DNA of 45,481 nt from Rhizobium sp. Leaf453 (GTDB taxonomy: Bacteria > Pseudomonadota > Alphaproteobacteria > Rhizobiales > Rhizobiaceae), in contig NZ_LMRG01000013.1 in assembly GCF_001425605.1 (NCBI RefSeq), forward strand, positions 1-45,481, in the 5' to 3' direction. The notes beneath the pieces were generated by a model. That model was not told the DNA's origin, did no database searches, and was given only the letters and a program-made list of their open reading frames with translations. The first letter of the stretch is position 1; each line of letters starts with the position of its first letter. This document shows positions 16,132 through 26,166 of this stretch, piece after piece. A program made the translations under genes and the position numbers.

Positions 16132-17118
16132 TCAGTCCTGCAAGGCCCAGTCGGCGACCTGCCAGCGCATCTGGCCACGATCGGAAACCACTCGTCCAAG
16201 ACCTGGAAACGGCATGTGTGTCGCAGCGATCAGGGCACCTTCCGAGGCAGCTTGTGGGAAGAAGCGATCGCGCATCGCCTTCGCGGCAGCCTGATCCTGT
16301 TCGAACAGAAAAAAAACATCCGTTGCCGAAGGATGGACGACCGGGAAGATCATGTCGGAAACCATGATCATGCTCTTGCCGCCATCCTCGATGCGGACGC
16401 CGATATGACCTGGTGTATGGCCGGTCAGGTCGACAATCGAGACGCCGGGAACGATTTCACGCTCTCCGTCGATCGCCTGCAGTTTCGGATAGAGACGCAC
16501 CACCTCTTCGGCCATCTTGAAGCTCGGCTGCAGGAAGTCAGGCGCGCCATTTCGCTTTGCTCGGTCGGTCCAATGCTTGACGTCGCGACGGTCTATAAAG
16601 ACCTCGGCATGCGGGTAATTGTTCTTACCGCCGAGAACCAAACCGCCCATGTGGTCCTGGTGCATGTGGGTCACGATAACGGCATCGATCTGGCTCGGCT
16701 CAAGACCGAGGGTAGAAAGCGCCTGCGGGAGATGCCCGGTTTCCCCGATAGAACCTGCAGCGCCGGCATCGATCAGGATGCGTTGCTTGCCGTCTTCAAC
16801 GAGGTATTGATTAAACAGAAAACGAACGCCGCTTGGTCTGGACGTAAACTGAGCGTTTGCAGCCTTTTCCACTTCGGGGGCCGAGCGTCCCGGAAAGTAG
16901 TTGTAGGGCATATCAGCATACCCGTCCGTCAGCGCCGTTACCGTAAAACGGCCGACATGTATCTGGGCAAACGGCGTTGTTGCGACCGGTGTGTCGGCAG
17001 CCTTGGATGTTGCAGCCTGGGCGGTGAGGTCGCCGAGCAGACTTCCGCCGAAAAGAGTTCCTCCAACAAGGCCAAGAGGTAGAGCGCTTGTGAAAGCGCG
17101 GCGTGAGAGCTGGGGCAT
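16132..17118 (-). CDS. Tat-exported metallo-beta-lactamase-fold hydrolase
   Basis: 328 aa from ATG 17118, with GAGGA 8 bases upstream; a longer ATG at 17190 would put 24 residues before the signal. The twin-arginine signal SRRAFTSALPLGLVGG targets the periplasm. The zinc motif HMHQDH is at 151-156 (THMHQDHMGG), with further ligands His in GHTPGHIG, Asp in MVSDMIF and His in ATHMPFPG. The family includes AHL lactonases, alkyl-sulfatase-like enzymes and glyoxalase II relatives; the substrate is unknown. It follows the alpha/beta hydrolase gene in the same direction. Confidence 0.87.
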   Translation of the reverse strand: MPQLSRRAFTSALPLGLVGGTLFGGSLLGDLTAQAATSKAADTPVATTPFAQIHVGRFTVTALTDGYADMPYNYFPGRSAPEVEKAANAQFTSRPSGVRFLFNQYLVEDGKQRILIDAGAAGSIGETGHLPQALSTLGLEPSQIDAVIVTHMHQDHMGGLVLGGKNNYPHAEVFIDRRDVKHWTDRAKRNGAPDFLQPSFKMAEEVVRLYPKLQAIDGEREIVPGVSIVDLTGHTPGHIGVRIEDGGKSMIMVSDMIFPVVHPSATDVFFLFEQDQAAAKAMRDRFFPQAASEGALIAATHMPFPGLGRVVSDRGQMRWQVADWALQD

Positions 17119-17238
17119 GCAATTTTCCTCGGGTTTAGTGAGTGCTATTTGTGGCGCCTTTAAACGTGTCGGCATAAGAACGTTGCGCATGGTATCCCCC
17201 TGTCGGTGATTGATTTGGGCAGCACCTGACGCCCTGCA

Positions 17239-17958
17239 TCAGTTTCGCTGGTACGGCTCTGCTGCTGTTCTGATAAGCGCCGCGACTTCGTCAGGGTGCG
17301 CCAGCATTACCGCATGGCTGCTGCTGACCTCAACCACCGCGGCTCCTGCGCGCGCCGCCATCGCGGTTTGCGCTTGAACGGGTATCATTCGATCTTCCGT
17401 TGCGAGCAGGTAGAAAGACGGCTTGGCTTTCCATGCTGCCGAGGTGATTTTGCCCTGGAGAGCTTCAACGCCCCACGGCCTCTGGGCGGCAGCCATGAAC
17501 TGCGCTTCGGCCGGATTTATGTCGGCCGAGAATGCTGCCGCGAACTTCTGCGGATCGATCTTGATGAAGCCATCCTTCGGCGCAAGGAGTGGAGCTTTCT
17601 CCGCACCAGGGACCTCTTGCGAGGCCAGGTCGAAAACGGATTCCCCGACGTCGGGAACGAAAGCTGCCAGATAAACGAGACTGAGGATATTCTCTTCGCT
17701 CCCGGCTTCCGTAATCACTGCGCCACCATACGAATGTCCGACGAGCACAACAGGATGTTTCGCCTGGGCGATGACGCTTTTGGTGCGCGCAACATCCTGA
17801 TGGAAGCCTACAGCAGAGTTCTGAACAACGAGAACCTCAAAGCCTTCCTCCGACAGGGTGTCATAAACCTTTCGCCAACCTGAGGCATCCACAAACGCAC
17901 CGTGCACGAGCACAACTGAAACGGGCTCGGATAAAGGACGAGAAGTAGCTAAGGTCAT
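17239..17958 (-). CDS. Alpha/beta hydrolase
   Basis: 239 aa. Oxyanion-loop motif VLVHGAFVDASGWRKV, nucleophile elbow GHSYGG with S76, an acid in LLATEDRMIP and the catalytic His in SSSHAVMLAHP. This resembles the EstC/pyrethroid-hydrolase-like or hydroxynitrile-lyase-like branch common in rhizobia. It has no signal peptide. It is the first gene of the minus-strand run that continues into the metallo-hydrolase, PNPOx-like and DUF1348 genes, and it is divergent from the PAS kinase over a 299-base gap holding a palindrome. Confidence 0.87.
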   Translation of the reverse strand: MTLATSRPLSEPVSVVLVHGAFVDASGWRKVYDTLSEEGFEVLVVQNSAVGFHQDVARTKSVIAQAKHPVVLVGHSYGGAVITEAGSEENILSLVYLAAFVPDVGESVFDLASQEVPGAEKAPLLAPKDGFIKIDPQKFAAAFSADINPAEAQFMAAAQRPWGVEALQGKITSAAWKAKPSFYLLATEDRMIPVQAQTAMAARAGAAVVEVSSSHAVMLAHPDEVAALIRTAAEPYQRN

Positions 17959-18163
17959 TCCGCAAGCTCCCGGTTTGACTGATCTGCCCGGGAAAGCTCA
18001 ATAGCGTTGAGTTTTTTGGCGCACATCCGTCCTTTTGAAGAGTGTGATGATGCGCTGCCAAGGCAGGCTCACCCCACTTCCTTGGTAGACATGTGTAGGG
18101 GTGATAAGGCTAGCTCTCAATTGAGACATTGGTCCTCTCCGACTAGACGAAGGGACTGCAAAA

Positions 18164-18179
18164 ATAGACCAAGGTCTAT
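18164..18179. promoter_or_regulatory. Perfect 16-bp palindrome, candidate operator
   Basis: ATAGACC-AA-GGTCTAT, in the divergent region between the alpha/beta hydrolase and the PAS kinase. The form is typical of TetR-type operators, but no TetR gene is in the window. Confidence 0.5.
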
Positions 18180-18257
18180 CAATCTCAGCTAACGCAGCGG
18201 GGCGGAACAGCGTATTTTCAGCCCTGCATAACCGTTACCTGCTGCCGAGGGATCGAC

Positions 18258-20156
18258 TTGGAACACCCAACACACACAGACGAGATCATTGACATGATCC
18301 CGGCAATGGCTTGGTCTACTACATCGGACGGAATGCTGGATTTCGCCAATCAGCATTTCCTCGAATATGTCGGCTTGTCGCTTGCTGACATTGCCGGCGA
18401 GAATTTTTACCGTCTCTTCCACTCTGACGATCTCAAGCATCTCGCCAATGAATGGCGAAACATCATGACTTCCAAGACTGCCAAGGAAGTCGAAGGGCGA
18501 ATCAAGCGTGCGGATGGCGTGTTTCGGTGGTGCAGTCTTCGGCAAAAGCCGCGGCACGACCTGCAAGGAAATGTCGTCAGATGGTACGGCGTGGTCCTCG
18601 ACATAGAGGACCGCAAGCAAGCTGAGGATGCTCTCAGAGAAACTGAGGCCGCGCTTGCAGCGAGCGAGCAGAATCTCCGGCTCATCATTGACTCACTTCC
18701 AGTTCTCGTCTGGTCGGCACGACCAGACGGAAGCGCGGACTTCGTCAACAAAAGCTGGCTGGATTATGCTGGGCTACCGGCTGAGCGGATCCTAGAGTGG
18801 GGCTTCTTGAACCTCTACCACCCCGATGACGTCCCTGAAATGGTCGATATCTGGAAGAGGGATCTAGAGATTTCGGACCATACACAGCTGAAGGGTCGCA
18901 TCCGCGGTGAAGATGGCAAGTACCGCTGGTTTTATTTCTCGGGCCGGAAGCTCACTGACGCGAGAGGCGAAGAGCGCTGGTTCGGGGTAAATATCGACAT
19001 TGAGGACCTTCAATTAGCAGAGAACGCGCTTCGAGAAGGTGAAGCTGCCTTGCGGGAAAGCGAAAGGCGGCTCAACCTAGTGCTGAATACGATACCGGCG
19101 ATGGCTTGGTCTTGCACACCTGACGGCCGTCTTGACTACTTCAATCGCAATCTTACCGATTACGTCGGCCTGCCATTCGAAGAACTTGTCGGCTTCGGTT
19201 TCTATAAGATGTTCCACGAAGACGACACAGAAAGAATGCGGGAGACGTGGGACGAGATCATCGTTACGAAACAACCTCGCCCTGTAGACGCACGCATCAG
19301 AAGCTTCAATGGCGAATACCGGTGGTTCAACCTGCAGCAAAATCCGCTTCTGGATGCGGATGGGAATGTAGTGCGGTGGTATGGCGTTGTTGTAGACATC
19401 GAGGATCGAAAACGAGCTGAAGAATCCCTTCATCGGAGCCAGAGCGACCTCGCTCACGTCACCCGGTTAACCACAATCGGCGAATTGGCTGTCTCGATCG
19501 CCCATGAGATCAATCAGCCCCTTATGGCAATCGTGACCAATGCGGCGACCTGCCTTCGCTGGCTGCAGGACGGGCATACAGACCTTAGACACGCCCAATC
19601 AGCCGCGGAGCGAGTTGTTCACGACGGGCACCGCGCCGGCGAGATTGTCGCCAGCATTCGCGCCATGGCTCAACGATCTCCAGTGCGGATGGAGAGAACC
19701 GACGTTAACAAGGTGCTGCATGATGTCTTGTTCCTATTGCGGAAGGAGTTGCATTCACGAGGCTTGCAGGTCGCTACGGAAACGTCTCCCGATGCCCTCT
19801 TCGTTCTGGGTGATCGCACCCAGCTACAACAGGTGCTTCTCAATCTCATAATGAATAGTGCTGAAGCCATGCACTCTGACGAAGCGGCGACCGTTACTGT
19901 CAGCTGTAAGCGCAGTCAGGATCGCAATATCGAAATCAGTGTCTCCGACACGGGACGAGGGATAGCGCCAGATCAGCTCGATCATGTATTCGAAGCGTTT
20001 TACACGACGAAAGTGGATGGAATAGGGATGGGGCTTTCTATTTGCCGATCGATCGTCGAAGCGCATGGCGGTCAAATCCGGGCTACTAACAACCACGCCA
20101 AGGGCGCGTCATTTATCTTCACGTTGTCCAGCTTCGAGGAGACAGCCGTTGATTGA
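18258..20156 (+). CDS. Triple-PAS sensor histidine kinase (FixL/NodV-like)
   Basis: 632 aa from TTG 18258 (GAGGGA upstream); the PAS fold begins within 15 residues, so this start is reasonable. Three similar PAS_3/PAC modules (about 10-125, 140-255 and 275-390) share the IPAMAWS/LPVLVWS start and the V-R-WYGVV-DIEDRK end, suggesting internal duplication. The HisKA H-box has H416 (SIAHEINQPLMAIV), the NQPL form typical of FixL/DctB-like kinases. N-box NLIMNSAEAM, G-boxes DTGRGI and GIGMGLSI. No membrane segment and no obvious haem-binding FixLH motif, so the signal is unknown. The partner regulator starts inside the last codons. Confidence 0.9.
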   Translation: MEHPTHTDEIIDMIPAMAWSTTSDGMLDFANQHFLEYVGLSLADIAGENFYRLFHSDDLKHLANEWRNIMTSKTAKEVEGRIKRADGVFRWCSLRQKPRHDLQGNVVRWYGVVLDIEDRKQAEDALRETEAALAASEQNLRLIIDSLPVLVWSARPDGSADFVNKSWLDYAGLPAERILEWGFLNLYHPDDVPEMVDIWKRDLEISDHTQLKGRIRGEDGKYRWFYFSGRKLTDARGEERWFGVNIDIEDLQLAENALREGEAALRESERRLNLVLNTIPAMAWSCTPDGRLDYFNRNLTDYVGLPFEELVGFGFYKMFHEDDTERMRETWDEIIVTKQPRPVDARIRSFNGEYRWFNLQQNPLLDADGNVVRWYGVVVDIEDRKRAEESLHRSQSDLAHVTRLTTIGELAVSIAHEINQPLMAIVTNAATCLRWLQDGHTDLRHAQSAAERVVHDGHRAGEIVASIRAMAQRSPVRMERTDVNKVLHDVLFLLRKELHSRGLQVATETSPDALFVLGDRTQLQQVLLNLIMNSAEAMHSDEAATVTVSCKRSQDRNIEISVSDTGRGIAPDQLDHVFEAFYTTKVDGIGMGLSICRSIVEAHGGQIRATNNHAKGASFIFTLSSFEETAVD

Positions 20157-20769
20157 CGACAGAAAGAACAGGCGCCCCACGGTTATAGTCATCGATGATG
20201 ATCACAGTGTCCGCGAAGCTCTGAAGGGACTGTTTGAGTCTGTTGGACTGAGCGCCGAGACACACGGCTCCGTCAAGGAGTTCATCGCCGCAGACGATCC
20301 TGAAAAGGCGGGATGCATCGTCCTCGACATCCGCCTTCCCGGGCAAAGCGGACTTGAGTTCCAGGAAGCCTTGGCTCAAAGCGAACTACAAAGGTCCGTT
20401 GTCCTAATAAGCGCTCACGTCGATGTGCCCATGGCCGTGCGGGCAATGAAGGCTGGTGCCATTGACGTACTGACGAAACCAGTCCGTGAGCAGGATCTGC
20501 TGGAGGCCGTTAACCGGGCAATTGCCAATGATGCCGCTCGCCGCGAGGAAAGAACCTCAAAAGCCGCGATTCAGTTAAGATATATATCGCTCACTGCACG
20601 TGAACGTCAGATCTTGACCCACGTCGTCGCTGGCAAGCTAAACAAGCAGATTGCGGCTGAGCTAGAACTCGCGGAGCCAACGGTGAAACTTCATAGGGGT
20701 CACATGATGCGTAAGATGAAGGCGACGTCAGTCGCTGATCTGGTCAAGATCATTGGTGATCTATCTTAA
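20149..20769 (+). CDS. FixJ/NarL-type response regulator
   Basis: 206 aa from TTG 20149, with GAGGA 8-9 bases upstream, overlapping the kinase stop by 8 bases. The receiver domain has DDD acidic pocket residues and phospho-acceptor D60 (CIVLDIRLPG), then VVLISAHVDVPMAVRAMKAG and the TKPV lysine, typical of the FixJ/TodT group. A C-terminal LuxR-type helix-turn-helix follows (LTARERQILTHVVAGKLNKQ, then EPTVKLHRGHMMRKM). It is the obvious phosphotransfer partner of the upstream kinase. Target genes are unknown; the nearest candidates are the flanking hydrolase cluster and the aldehyde oxidoreductase. Confidence 0.92.
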   Translation: MIDDRKNRRPTVIVIDDDHSVREALKGLFESVGLSAETHGSVKEFIAADDPEKAGCIVLDIRLPGQSGLEFQEALAQSELQRSVVLISAHVDVPMAVRAMKAGAIDVLTKPVREQDLLEAVNRAIANDAARREERTSKAAIQLRYISLTARERQILTHVVAGKLNKQIAAELELAEPTVKLHRGHMMRKMKATSVADLVKIIGDLS

Positions 20770-21032
20770 TGCGCTGACTCAGCCGAATTCGAGTTAAGGC
20801 GTTGGCAAGGCGCTCTTAGCGCTAAGCGATTTGGCTGTGTCCAAGGGTTTTGAGGAGATGCGAACTTGCGAGCCATGCTCGTCCAAAACAGGTAAGACCT
20901 TCGGTCTTTAAGCCGGCGGCATAGCCCCTGACCTTGCCCCTAAGTTTTATCCAGTTTTGAGTTGCTCCAGCGGTTTTTTGAAGTGCTCCCCGATTTTGGG
21001 CCAGCGGGAGCCGGAATCTTCCGGGTTAAGTC

Positions 21033-21757
21033 TCAGTCCGGCGGGGCTGCCGATGAGCCGTTGATGAGCGAAATCGACACCTTGTTGCTGATCGCGCTGC
21101 GTGGCCGGAACTCATTATAGTCTCTACGCCAATCCATCTTCAAGCGCGCGTCGTCAAGGCTTATGAACCACTGGGCGTTCAGGCACTCAGCCCGGATTTG
21201 CCTTTGAAACTCTCGATGTAGCTGTTGTCGGTTGGCTTGCCAGCCCGCGAGAAGTCGAGCACCACGTCCTTGTGGTAGGCCAGCCCTTAGGTCGAGGTCG
21301 CGCGAGATGAATTTGCTGCCGTTTTCGACACGGATCGACGCTGGATATCCGACTTGGCGGCATACCCGCTCAAGCGTCTGCACCCCGCCTCTTCGCCTTT
21401 GTAGCTGAAGCGGGTGTCGACTGCCGGCGAGAAGCGCGAGAAAGTATCGACGACTGTCAAAACCCTGATGTTGCGGCCTGTAGCCAACTGGTTGTGAACG
21501 AAATCCATCGCCCAGCAGCTTCGCTTTGACCCGTCGTTTGGGAACCTTGTTGCCGAGCTGGAGGTCCATCTCCTTGTAAAGGCGACAGATTCGCTTCGGA
21601 TTGACAGGCCATCCGTCCCGTCTAGAAGGACATAAACAAGGCGATAGCCGTAGCGCACCCGCGTCTGGCAGATGTCCCCGATCTTCAGCCAACTCGCCCT
21701 GCTCGCCACGCCTGGACTTGTAGACATAAAGCGAAGCGACTGGTCAATCTTCAACAC
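21033..21757 (-). pseudogene. IS3-family transposase orfB, frameshifted
   Basis: Recognisable orfB text is split over at least two frames. CQTRVRYGYRLVYVLL, AMDFVHNQLATGRNIRVLTV and DTFSRFSPAVDTRFSYKGE lie in one frame. NKVPKRRVKAKL, VCRQVGYPASIRVENGSKF, RAECLNAQWFISLDDARLKM and RRDYNEFRPRSAI lie in another. Parts of the DDE core are present (AMDF aspartate, ENGSKF region), but the frameshifts prevent a functional product. Confidence 0.85.
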
Positions 21758-22097
21758 CGAACATCCGCGCCGGATCGAGACCTTCCAGTCCGCCTTGACC
21801 GTGTCGACAAGCTTGCGCTTGCCGGCGGGCCCAGAGCTTTTTTGACAGCACGTCCTGGAGCATGGCCTTGTCCAATGACAGGTCCGCGAGGATCCGCTTC
21901 ACCTTGGCATTCTCCTCTTCGAGCTGCCGCAGACGTTTCATCTCCCAGGGCATCAGCTCCGCATATTTTTTGCGCCAGTTGTAGAAGGTCGCGTCCGAAA
22001 TTCCTGCCTCGCGGCAGACTTCACCGATCGGCGTTCCGTCCTCTGCCTGTTTCAAAGCGAACGCGATCTGCGCTTCTGAAAACTTCGAGGCCTTTAT
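21744..22097 (-). pseudogene. IS3-family transposase orfA lacking a start codon
   Basis: The helix-turn-helix protein reads KASKFSEAQIAFALKQAEDG, then EVCREAGISDATFYNWRKKY, then a leucine-zipper-like LRQLEEENAKVKRILADLSL. Homologues start MKAS; here the expected ATG is ATA at 22097-22095, after an intact AGGAG. Translation initiation is therefore probably lost. Confidence 0.75.
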
Positions 22098-22318
22098 GGA
22101 ATTCTCCTCTTCTTCCCAACCGGAATCATAAGTGGAAATTCCAGTCCCAAGTGGCCAAATTTGACGGGGGCACGTCACCACAATAATCGAACGAACCCGC
22201 CCTGGTCCCTGCTGCAAGATGAGAGTCAGGGTGTGCGACGTAAACCGGATCGCGTGCAATTGGTTCAGCATCTATATTTGGGAACCAAGGCGGCAACCGT
22301 TTATGGCCACCACCGTGA

Positions 22319-24517
22319 TCAGGCTACGTCGGGCAATTCGCCGATGAGCTTGTCGAGTGTGATCGGGTAGTGCCGAACGCGCACGCCAGTTGCATTGTAG
22401 ATCGCGTTGGCGATCGCCGCTGAGACTCCGCAAAGGCCGAGTTCGCCCACGCCCTTCGCCTTCATAGGTGATGAGTACGGATCCGTCTCGTCCATGAAGA
22501 TGACTTCTTGATGCGGTATATCGGCGTGGACGGGCACCTCGTAGCCAGCAAGATCGTGATTGACGAAGAAGCCATGACGGGTGTCGACAGCAAGCTCTTC
22601 CGAGAGAGCACCACCGACGCCCATTGTCATCGCACCGATCACCTGACTGCGGGCGGTGATCGGATTGAGGATGCGTCCGGCGGCACAGACGGCGAGCATG
22701 CGGCGGATGCGCGTCTCACCGGTTGCGATATCAACGCCAACCTCGACGAAATGTCCGCCAAAGGTGGACTGCTGGTGGGTCTTGGTGAGATCCCCCCACT
22801 CCATCGTGTCCTCTCCGACAAGACCATCGGGTCCGGCGGCTACCGCCAGACCAACGGCGCGGTTGCCCGAGCGGACTTCTTCGTTCTCGAAAATCACATC
22901 CTTTGAGTTAAAGCCGAGCTTGCTGGCCACGGCTTCACGCAGCTTGACGCAAGCCGCATAAACGCCCGAGGTGGCGGAGTTGGCGCCAAACTGACCGCCG
23001 GAGCCTGCTGAGACAGGAAAGCGAGAGTCACCGAGTTGGACAGCGACTTTATCGATACCGACGCCCATCATTTCGGCCGTGGTCTGGGCGACGATCGTGT
23101 AGCTGCCGGTCCCTATATCGGTCATATCGGTCTCAACGGTAACAATCCCCTCCTTGTCGAGTTTGACACGCGCGCCCGACGGCATAACGAGATTGTTTCG
23201 AAAGGCTGCAGCAACGCCCATGCCGATCATCAATTTGCCTTCACGACGCGAGCCTGCGCTGGCGCGTTTATCCCACCCAAACTTCTCAGCACCAAGTTTC
23301 AGACAACCGACAAGATCGCGGTGGGAGAACGGACGCTCGGGGTTCTCGGGATCGACCTGGGTGTCGTTCTTGATGCGGAACTCGATCGGGTCCATACCAA
23401 GCTTTTCCGCTATCTCATCGACCGCGATCTCAAGCGCCATCAAACCCGGAGCTTCACCGGGTGCCCGCATGGCATTGCCTTCCGGCAGATCGAGCGTCGC
23501 AAGCTTCATTGCGGTCATCCGGTTCTCACCGGCATAGAGAAGACGCGTCTGCATCACTGCTGTCTCAGGCCCTCCACCCGCCAGATCGCCCGACCAGCTT
23601 TCGTGGCCAATAGCGGTGATCCTGCCATCCCGGTCTGCACCGATCCGGATGCGCTGTATCGTAGCCGGGCGATGAGTCGTATTGTTGGAAATCATCGTGC
23701 GGGGAAGCGCCACCTTGACCGGTCGCCCGACGGTCTTGGCGGCGAATGCCGCAAGCACCGCATCAGCGCGCAGAAACAGCTTGCCGCCAAAGCCGCCACC
23801 GATGAACGGCGACATCAGATGCACCTTCTCCTTGTCGACGCCGAGCGTAGTTGCCAGATCGGTACGCCACCAGTCGATCATCTGGCTGGATGTCCAAATT
23901 GTGACCTCTTCGCCGTTCCAAGCTGCGATCGATGCATGGGGCTCCATCATCGCATGCGACTGATCAGGCGTCGTGTATTCGGCATCCAGCGTCACCTCGG
24001 CCGTTGAAAAAGCCGCCTGGAAATCTCCGGACGAGCTGTCCGGTTCTGTCGAGGGGTCGGGCGACTGGGCGGTTGCTAACTCGGCCCTGAGATCGAACGC
24101 ACCCTTTTGTGGCGCGTAATCGACCTTGATCATTGCAGCGGCGGCGCGCGCCTGCTCAAACGTCTCGGCGACCACAACAGCAACGGCCTGATGATAGTGC
24201 TGGATCTCGCTACCGCCGAATAACTTGGCGGTGTTCAGCTTGCCTTTTTGCAGGTTTCCCACGTCGAGCGTGGTCACAACGGCGAGAACGCCGGGTGCTT
24301 TTTTTGCCGCCGCGCTATCGATCGCCGTGATCTGCCCTTTGGCGATGGCAGAGCCGACCGGATAGCCATAGGCATAGCGCGTGTTGGGATCGCGCCACTC
24401 ATAGGCATACATGGCACGGCCCGTGGTTTTCAGCTCGCCGTCGATCCGGTGAATGGGCTTACCGACGACTTTGAGCTGGTCGATCGGATTGGTCGTTGCT
24501 GGAGTATCGAACTGCAT
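22319..24517 (-). CDS. paoC: Aldehyde oxidoreductase molybdenum-binding subunit (PaoC-like)
   Basis: 732 aa, the large catalytic subunit of a xanthine-oxidase-family enzyme. The N-terminal part (VGKPIHRIDGELKTTGRAMY) starts the Ald_Xan_dh hammerhead domain. Moco-binding stretches include GGGFGGKLFLRAD, APGEAPGLMALE and GSGGQFGANSATSG, and the catalytic Glu is in KGVGELGLCG near the C-terminus. Three bases separate it from the FAD subunit gene. In E. coli PaoABC is a periplasmic alpha/beta/gamma enzyme that oxidises aromatic and other aldehydes to acids, binding Moco as the MCD form. No paoD-like maturation gene lies directly downstream; the IS element is there instead. Confidence 0.9.
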   Translation of the reverse strand: MQFDTPATTNPIDQLKVVGKPIHRIDGELKTTGRAMYAYEWRDPNTRYAYGYPVGSAIAKGQITAIDSAAAKKAPGVLAVVTTLDVGNLQKGKLNTAKLFGGSEIQHYHQAVAVVVAETFEQARAAAAMIKVDYAPQKGAFDLRAELATAQSPDPSTEPDSSSGDFQAAFSTAEVTLDAEYTTPDQSHAMMEPHASIAAWNGEEVTIWTSSQMIDWWRTDLATTLGVDKEKVHLMSPFIGGGFGGKLFLRADAVLAAFAAKTVGRPVKVALPRTMISNNTTHRPATIQRIRIGADRDGRITAIGHESWSGDLAGGGPETAVMQTRLLYAGENRMTAMKLATLDLPEGNAMRAPGEAPGLMALEIAVDEIAEKLGMDPIEFRIKNDTQVDPENPERPFSHRDLVGCLKLGAEKFGWDKRASAGSRREGKLMIGMGVAAAFRNNLVMPSGARVKLDKEGIVTVETDMTDIGTGSYTIVAQTTAEMMGVGIDKVAVQLGDSRFPVSAGSGGQFGANSATSGVYAACVKLREAVASKLGFNSKDVIFENEEVRSGNRAVGLAVAAGPDGLVGEDTMEWGDLTKTHQQSTFGGHFVEVGVDIATGETRIRRMLAVCAAGRILNPITARSQVIGAMTMGVGGALSEELAVDTRHGFFVNHDLAGYEVPVHADIPHQEVIFMDETDPYSSPMKAKGVGELGLCGVSAAIANAIYNATGVRVRHYPITLDKLIGELPDVA

Positions 24518-24520
24518 GGC

Positions 24521-25471
24521 TTATCCCCTCGCCTCTGATAGGATGGCGCCAAGCGTGCGCTCCGTCAGGCTGATCTTGAACTTGTTCTGCTCGGTCGGTC
24601 GGGCATCGGCCAGGAGCGCCAGTGCCATGGCGCGAGCGCCCTTCGACAATTCCGCTTCCGCGGCTTCAACACGCCACGGCTTGGGAGCGACCCCGCCAAC
24701 GGCTATCTGTCCACTGCCGTCGGGCCGGATCACGGCCGCGACAGACACCAGTGCAAATGCATAGGATGCACGGTCACGAACCTTGCGATAGATTTGCTTC
24801 CCGCCGACCGGCGCCGGCAAGACGACGCTTGTTATGAACTCACCATGTTCCAGCGCCGTCTCGATATGCGGCGTATCTCCCGGTAGACGATGAAAGTCGG
24901 CGATCGGAATTGCCCGCTTTTCGCCGTCGGGTTTAACGGTTTCCACTACTGCATCCAGTGTCCGCAACGCCACAGCCATGTCGCTCGGGTGGGTAGCGAT
25001 ACAGGCGTCGCTGACACCGACAACGCCAAGCTGACGAGTGAAACCGCCAATGGCGGAACAGCCACTGCCCGGCTGCCGCTTGTTGCAGCGTTGGTTCGTA
25101 TCGTAGAAGTACGGACAGCGTGTCCGCTGCAGGAGATTGCCCGCGGTCGTCGCCTTGTTGCGCAACTGTCCAGATGCGCCTGCTACCAGCGCGCGCGAGA
25201 GGAGCCCGTAGTCCCGCCGAACCATTTCATCTGCCGCGAGGTCGGTGTTGCGCACCAGTGCTCCAATGCGGATGCCGCCTTCAGCTGTCTTCTCGACCGT
25301 GTCAAAACCGAGGCCATTCACATCGATCAGATGCGACGGCCGTTCGATCTCGAGCTTCATCAAGTCGAGAAGATTGGTACCGCCAGCAATGAATTTTGCC
25401 TCCGGATTCCGGGCCGCCGCTTTTGCCGCAGCCTCTACAGTGGCTGCCTTTTCATAGAAAAACGCTCTCAT
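24521..25471 (-). CDS. paoB: Aldehyde oxidoreductase FAD-binding subunit (PaoB-like)
   Basis: 316 aa from ATG 25471. The FAD-binding PCMH fold is visible in [18 protein letters not shown] and [14 protein letters not shown] Cys-rich insert, [20 protein letters not shown] followed by SGC, matches the extra [4Fe-4S] loop that distinguishes PaoB from ordinary CO-dehydrogenase-type medium subunits. Its start overlaps the PaoA stop by 4 bases and it ends 3 bases before paoC. Confidence 0.9.
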   Translation of the reverse strand: MRAFFYEKAATVEAAAKAAARNPEAKFIAGGTNLLDLMKLEIERPSHLIDVNGLGFDTVEKTAEGGIRIGALVRNTDLAADEMVRRDYGLLSRALVAGASGQLRNKATTAGNLLQRTRCPYFYDTNQRCNKRQPGSGCSAIGGFTRQLGVVGVSDACIATHPSDMAVALRTLDAVVETVKPDGEKRAIPIADFHRLPGDTPHIETALEHGEFITSVVLPAPVGGKQIYRKVRDRASYAFALVSVAAVIRPDGSGQIAVGGVAPKPWRVEAAEAELSKGARAMALALLADARPTEQNKFKISLTERTLGAILSEARG

Positions 25472-26106
25472 GCCGGAACTCCCGCGACTTCGTGGATGGC
25501 ATCCAGAATGTTGGAGTAGGCCCCGCATCGACAGATGTTGCCGCTCATGCGCTCGCGAATTTCTTCCGCGGTAACGGTGGCCTGCTGCATGAGATTTTCG
25601 GTGACGTGGCTCGGGATGTTTGCCGTGATCTCCTCGAGTACCGCCACCGAGGAACAGATTTGTCCCGGCGTACAGTAGCCGCACTGAAATCCATCATGCT
25701 TAATAAAGGCGGCCTGCATCGGGTGAAGATTGCCAGGCTGCCCCAGCCCTTCGATTGTGGTGATTTTGTTGCCGTCGTGCATCACAGCAAGGGACAGACA
25801 CGAGTTGATGCGGCGGCCGTCCACGATGACGGTACATGCCCCACACTGTCCGTGATCGCAGCCCTTCTTCGTCCCCGTCAAATGCAAGTGCTCGCGTAGC
25901 GCGTCGAGCAATGTGGTACGGTTATCCAGCGTCAAGCGCTGCGGGTCGCCATTGACCTTGAAAGTGACTTCCGTTGTATTTTGCAATTCTTTCCCTCTTG
26001 CGCCTGCCGCCCGGACTTCTTTTGCGACCCCTGCGACCGCTACCGTTGTGGCCGACGACGCAAGTAGTTCTCGTCGCGAAAGTTCCATCTGGATTAGCGT
26101 TGGCAT
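25468..26106 (-). CDS. paoA: Aldehyde oxidoreductase [2Fe-2S] subunit with Tat signal (PaoA-like)
   Basis: 212 aa from ATG 26106 (AGGAG upstream; ATG 26088 is an alternative nearer the signal). The twin-arginine signal [17 protein letters not shown] carries the whole complex to the periplasm. The plant-ferredoxin-type cluster is in [17 protein letters not shown] and the second cluster in [15 protein letters not shown] and [13 protein letters not shown]. This is the first gene of a tight three-gene operon. Upstream is a 350-base gap with an imperfect inverted repeat. Confidence 0.92.
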   Translation of the reverse strand: MPTLIQMELSRRELLASSATTVAVAGVAKEVRAAGARGKELQNTTEVTFKVNGDPQRLTLDNRTTLLDALREHLHLTGTKKGCDHGQCGACTVIVDGRRINSCLSLAVMHDGNKITTIEGLGQPGNLHPMQAAFIKHDGFQCGYCTPGQICSSVAVLEEITANIPSHVTENLMQQATVTAEEIRERMSGNICRCGAYSNILDAIHEVAGVPA

Positions 26107-26166
26107 CTCGATCTCCTGGCTAATAACTGGCCACGCGAGGCGCGGAGCCCCGATGTCGCCTTTCTA

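Larger units (their letters stand above)
20929..22177 (-). mobile_element. Decayed IS3-family insertion sequence (IS407-like group)
   Basis: About 1249 bp, bounded by imperfect terminal inverted repeats. The left end reads TGACCTTGCCCC and the right end, reverse complemented, reads TGACGTGCCCCC. Length and the orfA/orfB layout fit IS3. I see no clear target-site duplication. It carries no intact transposase, so it is immobile on its own. Confidence 0.8.

Noticed and set aside
18204..18208. GGAAC before the triple-PAS kinase as a stress promoter
   Set aside because: No TT at 18 or 19 bases, so it does not fit the pattern.
20894..20908. AAGACC-TTC-GGTCTT hairpin after the FixJ-type regulator
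   Set aside because: No T-run follows; too weak to call a terminator.
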